From: Acanthochlamys bracteata
Taxonomy: Eukaryota > Streptophyta > Magnoliopsida > Pandanales > Velloziaceae
Direction of reading: 5' to 3'
Assembly: GCA_019914995.1 (NCBI GenBank)
Contig: CM034128.1
Coordinates: 9,054,501 to 9,118,500, forward strand
Length of the DNA stretch: 64,000 nucleotides
Every line of letters begins with the position of its first letter. The stretch's first letter is position 1. The notes under the pieces are model-generated. The model worked only from the letters and a program-made list of their open reading frames with translations, searched no databases and had not been told where the DNA came from. Below, in pieces: positions 1 through 13,437 of this stretch. Position numbers and translations under genes: made by a program.

Positions 1-1880
<1,880 letters not shown>

Positions 1881-3009
1881 GGAGAATTTACGGTTTTTTC
1901 TTTCGCCGGCGGTGGCGGAAAAGAAGTTGATTTGGTTCACTGGTGATGAGTAGTTTTATTTCTGCTTCCATTTTTCAAGAGTTCAAAGAAGAAGAGGAAG
2001 GCTGGCGGGTAGGTAGGTGAGAGAGGAGGGCGAACGATGTCGTCTATCAGCGGTTGAATTACGTGGGGCCACTTGGTCCATGTTGGATATTCTTTCCATG
2101 TGTCATTATATGATTCGGTTCAAAGATAGATTTCGCTGAGGTGGAATTTTTTGTTTTTAAATTGGGTGGTTATGATGGAAGGAAGGGTTGGTGGAGGTCA
2201 AATATTAGAAGCAAGCTAAGAAGATTAGTTAGTTATTAGCTAAATAGATTAGAGTAAACTATAAAGAAGAGATCATCAAAGTTGAAGTATGTACCGAGTT
2301 TTTTGGTCAAATTTGTCGGGCAATAGTTATTGTATAGACTGTGTTTGAATTTTATAATAATAAAACATAATTTTATTTCTATATATTAATAAAAATAAAA
2401 AAAAAAATAATTAAATATATTTATTTAAAGAGAAAGAAATTATTTTCATTTTTCTTTTAAACAGTTTATTCCTATCTAAACACGAAATTGAACTCGGATC
2501 CGAAAGTGACTCTCCTAAGGCTTTACTAAAGGTAAGATTTCTTTCTTCTCCCCCGAAGTGCTTATTTTCATACCCCATCAATTCTTTTTTTTAACTTATT
2601 CTTAATATAAAATAAATAAATATTTAAAATAAATTTTTCTATCAAAATTTTTTTAAATTTAATTTTAAAATTTACTATTAATATAAAATTAATTTAATTT
2701 TAATTTTTAATTTAATTTTTTAAATTTACTTTTTAAAACTTAATTTTATTCTAAAATAAACACACCTAAGTCTTACTGAAGCGTGCAGGTGGCTTTTCAA
2801 ATCCGTTGTCAAATCTCAGAGCTCAATCCTAAACAGGCAACGAAAATTACCAACCTAAAGCACAATTGATGCAGAGAAAATTTTCATAGAGCGGTGAAAT
2901 GCATAAAGATCAGAAAGGACACCAATGATAAAAAGATTCTGCTGGGCCGACATTGACATTGAGAGACGAAAGCTAGAGAGTAAATGGGATTAAATACCCT
3001 AGCAGTTCT

Positions 3010-3245
3010 AGGAAGCGTTCGAAAATTTTATAAAATAAATTTTTTTTAAAATAAAAAATATTTTTATTTTTTATTTTTAAAAAAATAATAAAAATATGTA
3101 ATAAAAAATTTTATTTCGTAAAATTTTTTTATATTTTTTAAATTTTTAAATAAATTTTTTATATACTTATAAAATATATATTAAAAAATATAAAATAAAA
3201 AAAATTTAAAAATAACTTTTAAAAAGCTAAACCAAACACAATCTA
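3010..3245 (+). repeat. AT-rich MITE-like element, family A
   Basis: One of about ten copies in the window sharing an order of blocks: A/T runs, AATAATAAAAATATGTAATAAA, a central TTATTwCGTAAAATTTTTTTATA, then ATAAAATATATATTAAAAAATATAAAATAAA, ending in an ACCAAACaC-type terminus. Here the core reads TTATTTCGTAAAATTTTTTTATATT. Copies occur in both orientations, so this is a dispersed family and not simply low-complexity DNA. Exact ends and target duplications were not resolved. Confidence 0.55.
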
Positions 3246-3861
3246 GCCGTCACCAGTGGACTAGCACGTTGTATGTATCGCCCTGTGTAGTGCGTAGCTA
3301 ATACGTTAAGTATATCATCCGGAGAGTATGTAGCAAGAATGAAACTTAACAGAATTGACAGAAGCCTGCACAAGTGAGGGAACATATAGTTTAATTCGAT
3401 GCAAAGTGAAGAAACTTACAAGTGCATGACTGTCATCAACTCGTGGCGTAAGGTATTGAGTTAAGTCCAGCAACTTCCTTTTATTCCAGTTATGATGGCG
3501 GTATTCAAACATCCGTAAATTAACATAAAACAATAGAAGAATTATTAGCAGAGGTCTGATTGAGCGTCTTATTCTATATCGCCATGTTTGATAAATAATT
3601 CATATCTAAGATAAAATATATATTATATATTATGAAAACTTATAATGGCTAAAAATTTTAAATAAATACAAACGATTAACAGAAAATAAATGGAACAAAG
3701 ATGGTACGTACAAATCAAGAAATCGTGCAAAATTTTATGGTTATGCCGTTAGTCTCCTAAATAGCTAAGAAAAAAAAGGAGCCGAATTATAAAAAGAAAC
3801 GAACTCCTCGTCAAACAAAAACTACTTAATTTGAAGGCAAAAGGAAGTATAATATTTTTAA

Positions 3862-3867
3862 GAAAAA
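3862..3867 (-). terminator. RNA polymerase III T-run after tRNA-Pro
   Basis: Read on the minus strand, a run of five T directly follows the tRNA discriminator base, the usual pol III stop. Confidence 0.75.
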
Positions 3868-3939
3868 GGGGCGTTGCGAGAATCGAACTCGCGACCTCTC
3901 GCACCCAAAGCGAGAATCATACCACTAGACCAAACGCCC
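3868..3939 (-). tRNA. trnP-UGG: tRNA-Pro (anticodon UGG)
   Basis: The 72-nt minus-strand sequence folds as a complete cloverleaf. The acceptor stem is GGGCGTT/AACGCCC, the D arm contains AGTGGTAT, the anticodon stem CTCGC/GCGAG closes the loop TTTGGGT (anticodon TGG), and the T arm has loop TTCGATT with stem GCGAG/CTCGC. The discriminator base is C and no CCA is encoded, as in eukaryotes. TTTTT follows immediately at 3867-3863, a pol III terminator. The acceptor G-C pair and T-stem pairs are all matched, so the gene looks functional. Confidence 0.95.
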
Positions 3940-4340
3940 AACTGTATCGTCATTAAAACTATTCAAAAATTAAAATTTTCTTTCTGCTAAAAATTCATCT
4001 TTAAAATTAAAATTTTTAATATTTAAGTAATTTTAATATAAAATAATATAAACTTATTTTTAAGTTTAATTTTAAAATTTATTTTTAGTAAACTCTTTTT
4101 CAAAAAACTAATTTAAAACTAAAATAACTATGTTATAAATTGTTACTGTAGTAACAGTTCGCCCCTTAAATTTTGAGCACCCTGTGATGAATTTTTCAGT
4201 CCCGCCAATGGCTAAACCATACAAAACAAAAATCACACCGAAATTTTATCCACGACCCGCTTTCTTTACCGGCTCCGAGTCAAGTTCTCAAAAGCCGCCG
4301 ACAATCCAAAAGCTTCCACCACTGATAACCAAAGGCCTCG
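3940..4340. other. Intergenic region and 5' UTR of the MCM10 gene
   Basis: The left part is AT-rich with no feature. From about 4190 the DNA becomes less AT-rich and should hold the promoter and 5' UTR of the MCM10 homologue that starts at 4341. Confidence 0.4.
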
Positions 4341-7251
4341 ATGCCTGGCGCTGCAACTGACGACGATCTCGATCTTCTCCTCTCTCTCAAAGACGATAGA
4401 GTTCTCGAAACCCCTCCTGGTTCTCCCCGATCACCACCACAACTCAATTCCCAATTCAAAAGAGCTGGTTCATCTTTTTCGAGTTTCGGTGATGGTTACG
4501 GTAGCGATGGATCTCCACGTAGAGTTCCCCGCCGGTCCGCCGACATGTCCATGTTTCGAGATTCTGTCAAAGATTATCTTGAAGATCCCGGCTTTGCTGA
4601 TGCTGGTACAATTGATAAGACTAAAGTAAGCAAAAACAAGAAGACGTCCAATGAGGTCGATGATGAGACGTTTTCCGGTCTTCGGATCAGGTAGCTAGTT
4701 CATTCTTCCGAAATAGAAAAAAAAGCAAACTTTTTTGTTTCGGTTTCTTGGCAAATTAAAGATTGAGAATTTTCTATTTTCTATTTGTTTGAAGGGATCC
4801 ACTGGTATCATCGGTTGAGTTGGCTAACCGTTTCTCTGACATTCGGTTTGTTCGCTTGCCTGCAATCAGGTATACGTTGCGCTTGTTTAGCATGAGTTCG
4901 AGTTGTTCAGAAAATACCTGTTTGTTCTGGTTATGTTTTGTATTGGCTTGTTGTAAATTTTGTGTTTTGAAATGGTTTTTGGTGTTGAATATGGTAGGAA
5001 TGTGTTGGTGGGTGATACTATTTCTGGATGTTGGGCAACTGTTGGTGTCCTGACTGAGAAAGGAGCACCAAGGTTGAGTTCTTCAGGGAAGAACTATTGC
5101 ATCTGGAAGTTTGGGTGCTTGGATGAATTAAATGTTTCCGTTTTCTTGTTCGGGGATGCGTTCACTAAGAACTTGAATGAACCTGTAGGGGCTGTCTTCG
5201 CACTTTTCAATGCTGCTGCTCGCAAGGACATTGGGGTGCATATTTGAGTTGAAAACCAATATTTAAAGCCTTTTTCTAATATGAGGTTTGTGTGCTGAAC
5301 TTCATCTGTTCCTTATAGGGTAATGGGTTGTCTCTCAGCGTGTATTCAGCTGGCCAAATTTTGAAGGTGGGAACTTCCGCTGACTACGGTGTCTGCAAAG
5401 GGAAAAGGAAAGACGGCTTGTCCTGCACAATTGTTATAAACAAGTATGATTTTGTCTAACCAAAACTACTTTCAAAACAAAAAATTTAGCTCTAGCTATG
5501 TAGCTCAAGTAAATCAACGTGCATTTACCATGCCGTTGTAGGTTGGTGACTTTTGGTTCTTGTATATTTACCATTGATTTGTATAAGAACCGAGTTGCTC
5601 CACAACATTTTTCTTCATACGACACCTGCTTAAGTTCTCTTGTGAATTGTAAGATTTCAGAATCTTGACACAGTTGAATCTGCATGACTCCTTACTTATC
5701 ATTTGGAAGCATATGTTATGAGACTCAAAGCATTATTGTTCAGGAGAGTTGTTGCTTAGACTTACTCATAAATGACTTACCCCCGACTTTATAAACTCCT
5801 TGCGATTTTTCTATACTTTGATGTATAGTAACCAACTACTTATTTTGATGGTTGCATACCTGCACTTTCACCATGTAAAATGACTTTTGTTCCTTTGCTA
5901 ACACTGGGCTAGTTTTCTGTCAGACGCAAAGGAGCTTATTGCAAGTTTCACAAATCGGTAATTCTTAACGATAACAAAGATATCTTCAGTGGCATTCTGT
6001 CAATTGCAATATTCATTCTGAAACGCACTTTCTTGCTCTTACCACAGGATACATCCAAGACTTATAACACCACACGTCCTGAACTCAAGGGTGGGTAAGT
6101 GAGACCTGTGACTAAATTTATGGTTTCTATCTAATGACTATTCTAATGCCTTCTATGATGCAATTTAATGGTACAGGAACATATATAGATCTTTCGGATT
6201 CCAACCTGAGGGGGTATACATGGTGAAACCAGCAGAGATCAGATCCCATTCAAGGAACACTTTGCAGCCGGTTAAAGTAATGTCAGTAGATAGGCTTAGA
6301 AGGGTATTGAGGTTTGTCTTTTTAGCTTTGAGATCCTAGTGGCCATCTACTCGATTGTCGTTATTTGGTTATATTAGTACAATTTCTTTGCACTTAACTA
6401 AGTATGAAAGTTTTCTTTTTGTGAAATTGATCATTGTTGTTCCTACTGATTATACTAATCACTCTTACATCACAGAGTGAAGCATCTCATTGATGATCTA
6501 CAACGGTTGACTACGGAATTTAGCATGATATTTATTTTAGGCATATGACTTTTTGTCAGTTTTTTTCTGTTGTGCCTTCTTTTAATATACTTAGTTTGTT
6601 CCCATTAAGACAAGTTAGTATGAATAGTTTGTCTGCAAGTTGCTCATTCCATATGCATATCTTTTCTCCAAAATTGATTGTTTTCTAAAGTATTGAATTG
6701 CTTGGGTGTCTAACCTCCTGACTTTCCGTCATGGCTGTTCAAATTTGACCCTATTTTTGTTTATTGATAAATTAGTAATGCAGATAAAGTGACTACCAAA
6801 AGCAATTCACAGGGTATAAGGTCCCTTGCAAAAGTCACAGGTACAAATTAGCTTCCCATTCCTGTTTACATCTTTTTCTGCTATTCGTATATTTCATTGC
6901 GCTTGAGATTGAAAAGTTTCATTTTATCTGAGCAGCTGGGTGTGAATCAAAATGCCCTAAGAAGCAGTCTGCTCGTGTGACCCAATCAGAAGGCAGTGCA
7001 CAGAAAAGGTGCTAACTATCCTAACACTTGTCCAATTATAGAATCGTCTTTGGTTATGCATTTGGTTGTACTCCTTTGTACAAAAAACTAACAGTGCAGT
7101 TAAGTTTTGCAGAAGAAACATTAGTGTGAAAGCTTTGCCCGAGAACAAAAATAAGGCTGAACATCCAGAGACCAAAAAGCTTAAACTCTCTCATACTTCA
7201 GGAAACATGATTGAGCTGGATATTATTAGTTCTGACGAAGAAAATCGATAG
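4341..7251 (+). CDS. MCM10: Minichromosome maintenance protein 10 homologue
   Basis: A nuclear DNA-replication initiation factor that loads after the MCM2-7 helicase, supports CMG activation and recruits polymerase alpha. Ten exons join in one frame (4341-4690, 4795-4869, 4998-5235, 5319-5443, 5924-5957, 6048-6094, 6177-6311, 6776-6840, 6936-7008, 7113-7251), giving 426 residues. Residues 1-115 are a polar N-terminus. The OB-fold follows (VGDTISGCWATVGVLTEKG, WKFGCLDELNVSVFLFGDAF). The zinc finger is CKGKRKDGLSC then YCKFH, the CCCH arrangement of MCM10, followed by TYNTTRPELKGGNIYRSFGF. The Lys-rich C-terminus ends in an acidic tail. Plant MCM10 proteins are much shorter than vertebrate ones and lack their long C-terminal domain, as here. 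All splice sites are GT-AG. Confidence 0.93.
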
Positions 7252-7984
7252 TAAATCTCCGTATTATCTAGCCGATGCACAAGGAATTTGAGTACTTAAG
7301 ACACCAAGGAGCAAACTACGAGTGTCTTCTGCAACATCTACTCTTTTTTTTTTGTCTTTTGAATTACAGCAAACCAAATTGTGTATTCTGGAAGTGATCC
7401 TGCTTCTGCTTGTGTAGTTCAAGCCCGATACAGGCAATTGTAGTACATTCCAGTAGCTGCAGTAGTTCTTGAGAGACTGACCTCAGAAGTTTATTGTATA
7501 TACAATTTTGTGCAACTATTCTCCGTACTATTTATCTTGGTTCTATTTGCAGTATTTGGTTCTTTGTGTGAGAATAGTTCTACAATGATAGTTGGTTTGA
7601 ACTTGTGAGGGCTTACAAGGGAGGGACACTCTTTTCTTAATAACAGGTTTTTAAGGGTGCACTTCTTCCTACGTCTGTCTGATGGTACAAGAGGGTGTGA
7701 AAGGGGGCAGATGGTTTTAGCCCTGATCGCCAGTCCTTATGGTCCACACTGTTGGTAAGGATGGGTATGAGAATGGTCTCAAGTTGATAGTTGGCTTGGA
7801 TTTGTGAAGACTTGAGGCACCCTTCTTTTTAACATGCTTTTAAGGGTGTAGTTCTATTCATTCTGTTTGTTCACTCTTTGATCTACAAGAAGTCGTATTT
7901 GCAGTACTTTGTTCTCTGGTAATTTGGGTTTCTAATAAGTTTTTAGCTCGTTGGAACTGATGAAGAACAAGATTCAGAAACAGA
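7252..7984. other. MCM10 3' flank with an imperfect direct repeat
   Basis: The stop at 7251 is followed by a U-rich 3' UTR. Two diverged copies of a GATAGTTGG-led unit of roughly 90-100 bp start near 7587 and 7783. Both carry a TTTTTAAC or TTAATAAC stretch and TTTTAAGGGTG. A second pair, TATTTGCAGTA(t/c)TT, lies at about 7547 and 7896. Nothing codes convincingly here. Confidence 0.4.
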
Positions 7985-8610
7985 GCAAGGAAAACATGTA
8001 GCAAAACAAATCAGGAAATTGATTGATTTCTATGATGACTTGGGAAAGCATCTATTGAACTGTGCGTTTGATTTTCGCCTTCTGTATGTATGGGTACCTG
8101 CAAGGTCGGAGATTTGCAGGGGATGCACTTGAAAACAGATGGATACGGTGGTCACAGGGATAAGTGAGAGGAAGGTTGTGGGGAGGAAGAAAAAGCTGCC
8201 GAGTGCAATTAGAAATGACTGAAGGTCCGGTGGGAACTGGAGGTGCGGCAGTTGTCTCTGTGGTGAAAGGCCATAAGATGAATTGCACAGAGAGTGCCTG
8301 CGTTTGTCATACTGGTCTTTTCTACGCGAGTTATTTCCCCCTCTCGGTACGAAAAATTTTCTGGCCTATAAGGAAATAAAATCCGGTCGTTTCCAATTGC
8401 AAAGAACATCCCGCAAACTTTTCAGCCACTAGATGCCTAAGACGATGTCCATATCACCTAAAGGAAAGGGGTAATCATCGACTGGAAGCTCCTCACCGTA
8501 CACTGATATGGGAATCTGGTCAGATGACCTCAATGGAATAAGGTTTGCTGTCTGCAAGTTCTACTTGATGTGTTTAACTGCAGTAGCGAATAAGTATAGC
8601 TGCTTTGCTA
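7985..8610 (-). pseudogene. Ty3/gypsy pol remnant (protease and start of RT)
   Basis: Two conserved gypsy blocks read right to left on the minus strand. Near 8400-8600 are VELADSKPYS and then VDDYPFPLGDMDIVLGI, followed by a stop where a tryptophan motif normally continues; these are the protease C-terminal region. Near 8040-8200 is DHRIHLF.SASPANLRPCRYPYIQKAKI, the junction into reverse transcriptase, followed by VQ-stop-MLSQVII. The same blocks occur in the element at 47-52 kb (VELADGRPHS, VDAYPFPLGGMDLVLGIQWL, PANVRPYRYPHI), so this is a relative of that family. Stops and gaps mean it is dead. LTRs were not found nearby. Confidence 0.75.
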
Positions 8611-10350
8611 GGTGTGCCGTAACATGCAGGTATCGATGAGGATGAATAAGTTTTACCATTTGGTAAGTCATCTTCTGCCTAGTCATCTCATATCCAGCGA
8701 TCGCGGAATGATGAAAAACTATTGTATTCAATCTTTAGTCATCTTCTTTTCAGAATCTCGAATCCGTCCGGGGATGCAATTGGAAGTTTGATTTCTTTTC
8801 CTTAACGTGGTTCTCTGAGAATGTTCTTGTATGTGATTTTGACTTTGAGTTGATGTAACATGAAAGTTAGTGTAATAAGAGTTTCTATCAGTGAATTGAT
8901 TGTCTGTATATATTTTGTTTATTGTAGCTTGCAAGTGATTTTATTTGCAATTTTGAAGTGCTGATGACTGGTTACGTTTCAATCATAAAATTAACTTGTT
9001 CATCCATCTACACTACAGGGCAAGTGACCCGACCGCGTAACCCTAATTGCACCTATTGAAGCAAATAACTTCGCTTAAGGTCTTAATCTGATTTCAAGTT
9101 ATTTACTAGTGTTAGAATGGGAACATAGCTGTTGAGTGTCAATATGGTAGGATTAGCAAATAGTTTACTTCTAGAATGGAAGATGCATGTTTTTTTGTAG
9201 ATCAATGGGCTGGTTGCTCAAGAAAATGAAACTTGCAAATTCGAGGTACTCATAGAGTCCTCTCGGACTTGACAAGTTTTATGTGACAGTGGAATAAATA
9301 AGTGTGTTACTCCTGTTATCTTTTGGAGTGTGCTCTTATTGCAACAGACTCTCACAATCTACCAGCAATACAGGGTGACTTGGGTCTGTGAGAGGGAGGG
9401 AGGGAAAAGAATCTCAAAGGATCAATGTTGTTTTAGTTTAACATTTCCATAGCCTGAATCTGATGAATATATTATCTTGTCAAAAAGTTAAAAGCTGTTC
9501 CAAGATTTTGAAATCTATCCTCAATTGTGAAGGTATTTCTTTTAAACCCAAGATTCTTGTGTTGATCTGTTTACCTCTTATATCTTTGCTTGTCTATCTT
9601 TTCTTTTTGGGATGGTCGTGTTAGGTACTCTAGTTCAAAGCCAGGTGCATCGATGTCTTAAAGCAACTTGTAGATGTTTTTGTTGAACATCTATTTACTA
9701 GACAACTTATGAACTTAAATTTCAATGTGTTATATCTTTATCAAACATGTAGTCTATTTTGGTTTTCTAGGTTCTACTAGTGCGATGTTCAGGCTCACAT
9801 AGATTAATGCTGGCTTAGAAGAGATGCCTGCTTTGCCTTGCTGATTCAAATCTAAGAGATATCGTGTTTCTATCAGCTAATGTGATTACCTTTCATTGGC
9901 ATTGGATTTGCAATTTACTTTATGGACTTCCCTCTTAGATTATCTTATACAAGTTCCCATTCTTGGAGGACTTAAGGACTTTGGTTCAACCTTAGTTTTG
10001 ACATTTGTTTTAAAGTGGAGGTTGTCAAGTGCATTGCCTTTTCTATGTCTGGTTTAGTTTGTCTACACTTGAGATTGATTGGCTTGCTTGGAGAAATACT
10101 GTCCGGCCTTCAGAAGAAACAGCAGATGCTCTGGGGGAAAATCCTGGGAGCATACATCTTGAACCTGGCATACATTTGACTTCTTTTCATTCCTGCAACT
10201 CACTGCAACGTACTTTTACAGAACCTGATAAGCATTGTGCAGTTCAAGGCCTTTACTCTCTAAGTTGTAATTGCTTTTTCTTGCCGTCTGCCTTCAACTT
10301 TACCTGACTCATGTAGGTTACCTCTTCTTGTTGGACAGACCATCACACAG
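8611..10350. other. Intergenic, no supported gene
   Basis: This stretch is ordinary non-coding DNA of intermediate base composition. A 92-codon frame at 10029-10307 has no recognisable domain. Because it lies directly upstream of the eIF5 pseudogene, the last kilobase may be the copied 5' flank or 5' UTR of the eIF5 parent gene, but that is inference. Confidence 0.35.
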
Positions 10351-12780
10351 TAGAATATTGGTGCTTCAAACAGTGTGATGCTTTCTATAGGTATAAGATG
10401 CCAAAGATGATCGCTAAACTAGAAGGTCATGGGAATGGTATCAAGACCAGCATTGTGAATATGGTGGACATTGCAGAAGCTCTGGCTAGCCCTGCCTCAT
10501 ACACAACAAAGTACTTTGGATGTGAACTTGGGACACAATCAAAATTTTATGAGAAGACTGGGACTTCTCTAGTGACAAACTTGCAGCGCTGTTGGAGAAT
10601 GTCATTAAAAAGTATGCGCAGTGCTAAAAGCCAGATCATACAAAAGAACGTGGCGGCTTGTGGTTATGTATCTGATGTTGATATGAGGGACAAACTTACA
10701 GCTCTCATTCTTAAGAATCCACCTGAATCAAAGAAGAGTTCCAAAGATAAGAAAGGGTTGAGGCGCTCTGGAAAGGAGAGCCTCAAAGAAGGGGAAGCTG
10801 CTGACAAGGAGCAAAAGTTGAAGCAGGTCAAGAAGAAGTACTTCATCAAGCAAGGAGGCAAAATTCATGTTAGAAAAACTTCCAAGATTAACTCAAGAGG
10901 GAAAGTGTGAATTGAATTGATAATAAAAATTTCTCGATTAATAAAAGTTTCTTCATACAGCAGGTAGATAGACGGCTGTGTGTATAATAAAATCCTACAA
11001 ATAAATATTAGCACGATAGATTTTGCAGTAAGAAATTTAATGATAAACTAAAGTTTCTCAAAAAATTTACGTAGTTCGGTAAATCTCTTTTCTATATCCA
11101 TAGGTGCTCTTTTATAAGAGTAGAAGTTTCACTAGGCTTTTAATAAGTTACATTTACCAAGAGTAAAGTGTTTCACCAAGCACACTTGCTCTTATAGATT
11201 TTTCTACACCAACCAACCTCTTACAGCTGGCTAGACACACATGCGTCCCCCTAGCTGGATAGCTAATTTTTTTACAAAGTTAATAAACTTCTACCAAGTT
11301 TCAACTGAGTTTCTCCCTCAAGTGCTTCACCAAGCACTTAACCACTGGTTTATTGGGATTTAAATAACACAAGTTAAGCATAGAATCAATCTCAAAGCAA
11401 TAACTAAACATAAAGTTAGCTAACGAGATAATCAAAGGAGCTGCCAAAGAATGTGTTTAGTAGATGATCAGTAGCAATAAAAATCTTTTTCTTGAAGGAT
11501 TGAGTCAATATAATCCTTGTTCGTTCTTCTTTTAGTTTTTCTGTGTTTTCTCTTCTTCCTATATTCTCACTGTTTTCTCTGCTCTCCCTCACTTCATTAC
11601 TGGCATAACTTTTCTGTTTATATATTTTCTTCTTACAGCTCTTGAACTTGATATCACAACGGCTTGAATTCTTCCCGTTATCTTTTCCGTACTTGCTGTC
11701 GTGTTGAATCTTCTTCCGTTGTCGTCCGAGCCCTAATGTTGGATTTTCAAAAATTAGAGTGAACTTCTTTTGTGAAATGTTTGATAGATTTTTAGGTGAT
11801 CTATCTCTTAGCATTTAATTCTCACTAATTCTTTCTATGATTTGATCTTCCAGAGGCAATGAATGAGGCAGCTCGGCGATTTGAATTTTCGCTGCTAGTA
11901 TGTTCTCTTCCCCGTTTGTAACTATCTCGTTCTTTGATGTGGCCTCCAGTGAAATTAAATTTTAAATCAGAGAGACTGGAATGAGTCTTGATCGGATTTG
12001 ATTTTTCCAACTTGGATTATCGATTGGCTTGAAGATCCCTACGAGTATATAGTGTCTAGTGAAGCTTCGAGTCTATTAGGCCTTACCTCCTAGCTTCAGT
12101 ACTTCAAATTGTTCTTCAATGAAAGTGCTTAATAATTTTTTTTCTTATACCTCAATGTAATGCATTGTTATACGGCTACAACTGACTTGTGAATGATGTA
12201 GACAAGTTTTTCTTATTGCTTGATCAGTGAACTATTCATAAATGAAAATTGAAATCTGAATCTTATATTCATTTCTGTGATGTCAGCGAGTATGGATTTG
12301 ATAGCTAATTTGTTATGCATTCTTGATCTTTTCTTATTATGATTCTTCATAATTTTTAATGTGAAAGTGTAACTAGTATGTTCCTCAATGAATCGCTTCA
12401 AGTGTATGAGAAATTTTTTATTAAATAGTAGCTGAGAATTTATTTTCAGTAATGTCTGAATTCTGCATCTCACTGTTTTTTGAATTTTCTTCCATCTTTT
12501 CACGAGTTTTCTAAACTTGTGTTGATCGTTATTTGATGAGCTATTAGATCAATCTTATTTTGTACATGTTATTCTAACTTTGATAAGAAGTTGGAGTTTA
12601 AATAGAATCTGCATCATATTTGAAATCATTTCTGAAAAGTAAAGATGATCATGATTTTTTCTCTGTTCTTGAGCAGGAGCAAGACAACCGATTATCGAGT
12701 AATCTATTTTTCTCTATTCTTTGCTCAATGTTCTGTTTTCTGGCTGTTCTAACTGTGAGAATCTTGTTTATAGGGCTCAT

Positions 12781-12970
12781 TGTTGAGTTAAGAGTGAGTA
12801 GATTAATCCCATATTGAATAAAGATAAGATAAGAAGGGGGTTAATATATTAGAGAATTCCATAACCTATTGGTTTAAGCTTTTAGGTTGGATTGGGCTTT
12901 TTAGTGTAGGGACCGGACCCTTCAGATGTCTTATCTTGGCTAACTCTTTCGGTATTATATCTCCCCAACA
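12781..12970 (+). repeat. TRIM 5' LTR
   Basis: 190 bp, TG...CA ends. It aligns end to end with the second LTR with scattered substitutions. Confidence 0.9.
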
Positions 12971-12971
12971 G

Positions 12972-12984
12972 TGGTATCATAGCC
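12972..12984 (+). other. TRIM primer-binding site
   Basis: TGGTATCATAGCC lies one base after the 5' LTR; one base differs from the canonical initiator-Met-tRNA complement TGGTATCAGAGCC. Confidence 0.8.
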
Positions 12985-13247
12985 GATGATTTGGCAGAGA
13001 GTTCGATGCACGTAGTAGCTCTTGCTGATAGTGGGTGAGCATGTTAAGAGCAGCGTGACTCACATAGGATTTCTACAAGGTGTGAGTAAGGATTCGGAAC
13101 AAGTTGGGTTCTGAAAGTTAGCTCTTGTTGTGTAGTGACGGTGCTCGAGGCCAAGTGGCTGGGTTTTGTAGCGATCAATGTACTTAGTGCGCAATAGAGT
13201 GCTTGGATGAAAAAAAAATATGGGTGACTCATTCTTGAGAAGGAGAT

Positions 13248-13437
13248 TGTTGGATTAAGAGTGAGTAAATTAGTCCCATATTAAATAAAGATAAGATAAA
13301 AAGAAGGTTAATATATTAGAGAGTTTCATAACCTATTGGCTTAAGCTTTTGGATTAGATTGGACTTTCTAGTGTATGGACCGGACCCTTTAGGTTTCTTA
13401 TTTTGGTTAACACTTTCGGTATTATATCTCCCCAACA
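13248..13437 (+). repeat. TRIM 3' LTR
   Basis: 190 bp, the same length as the 5' LTR, preceded by a purine-rich tract at about 13234-13247. Confidence 0.9.

Larger units (their letters stand above)
1881..3867. other. Intergenic region, AT-rich, between DHQ synthase and tRNA-Pro
   Basis: The first about 200 bases should carry the DHQ synthase 5' UTR and promoter on the minus strand. From about 2330 to 2760 the DNA is a string of A/T runs ending in AAACAC-type sequence, suggesting decayed nonautonomous elements. A clearer MITE-like copy is listed at 3010-3245. No coding sequence is supported; the small reading frame around 3315-3533 has no recognisable family. Confidence 0.5.
12781..13437 (+). 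mobile_element. TRIM (terminal-repeat retrotransposon in miniature)
   Basis: A 657-bp element bounded by two 190-bp LTRs (12781-12970 and 13248-13437), both beginning TGTTG and ending CCCCAACA. A primer-binding site lies one base after the first LTR (TGGTATCATAGCC, close to the initiator-Met-tRNA complement). A purine stretch (TTGAGAAGGAGAT) abuts the second LTR. Flanks CTCAT (12776-12780) and CTTAT (13438-13442) look like a 5-bp target duplication with one change. The 277-bp interior has no gag or pol, so mobility must have been supplied in trans. Layout fits TRIM elements exactly; it is not the 5S-bearing Cassandra type as far as can be read. Confidence 0.9.

Noticed and set aside
1881..1940. 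Upstream extension of DHQ synthase (MNQINFF...)
   Set aside because: The first codon is GTG. ATG at 1880 begins the transit peptide, and no non-AUG start is supported.
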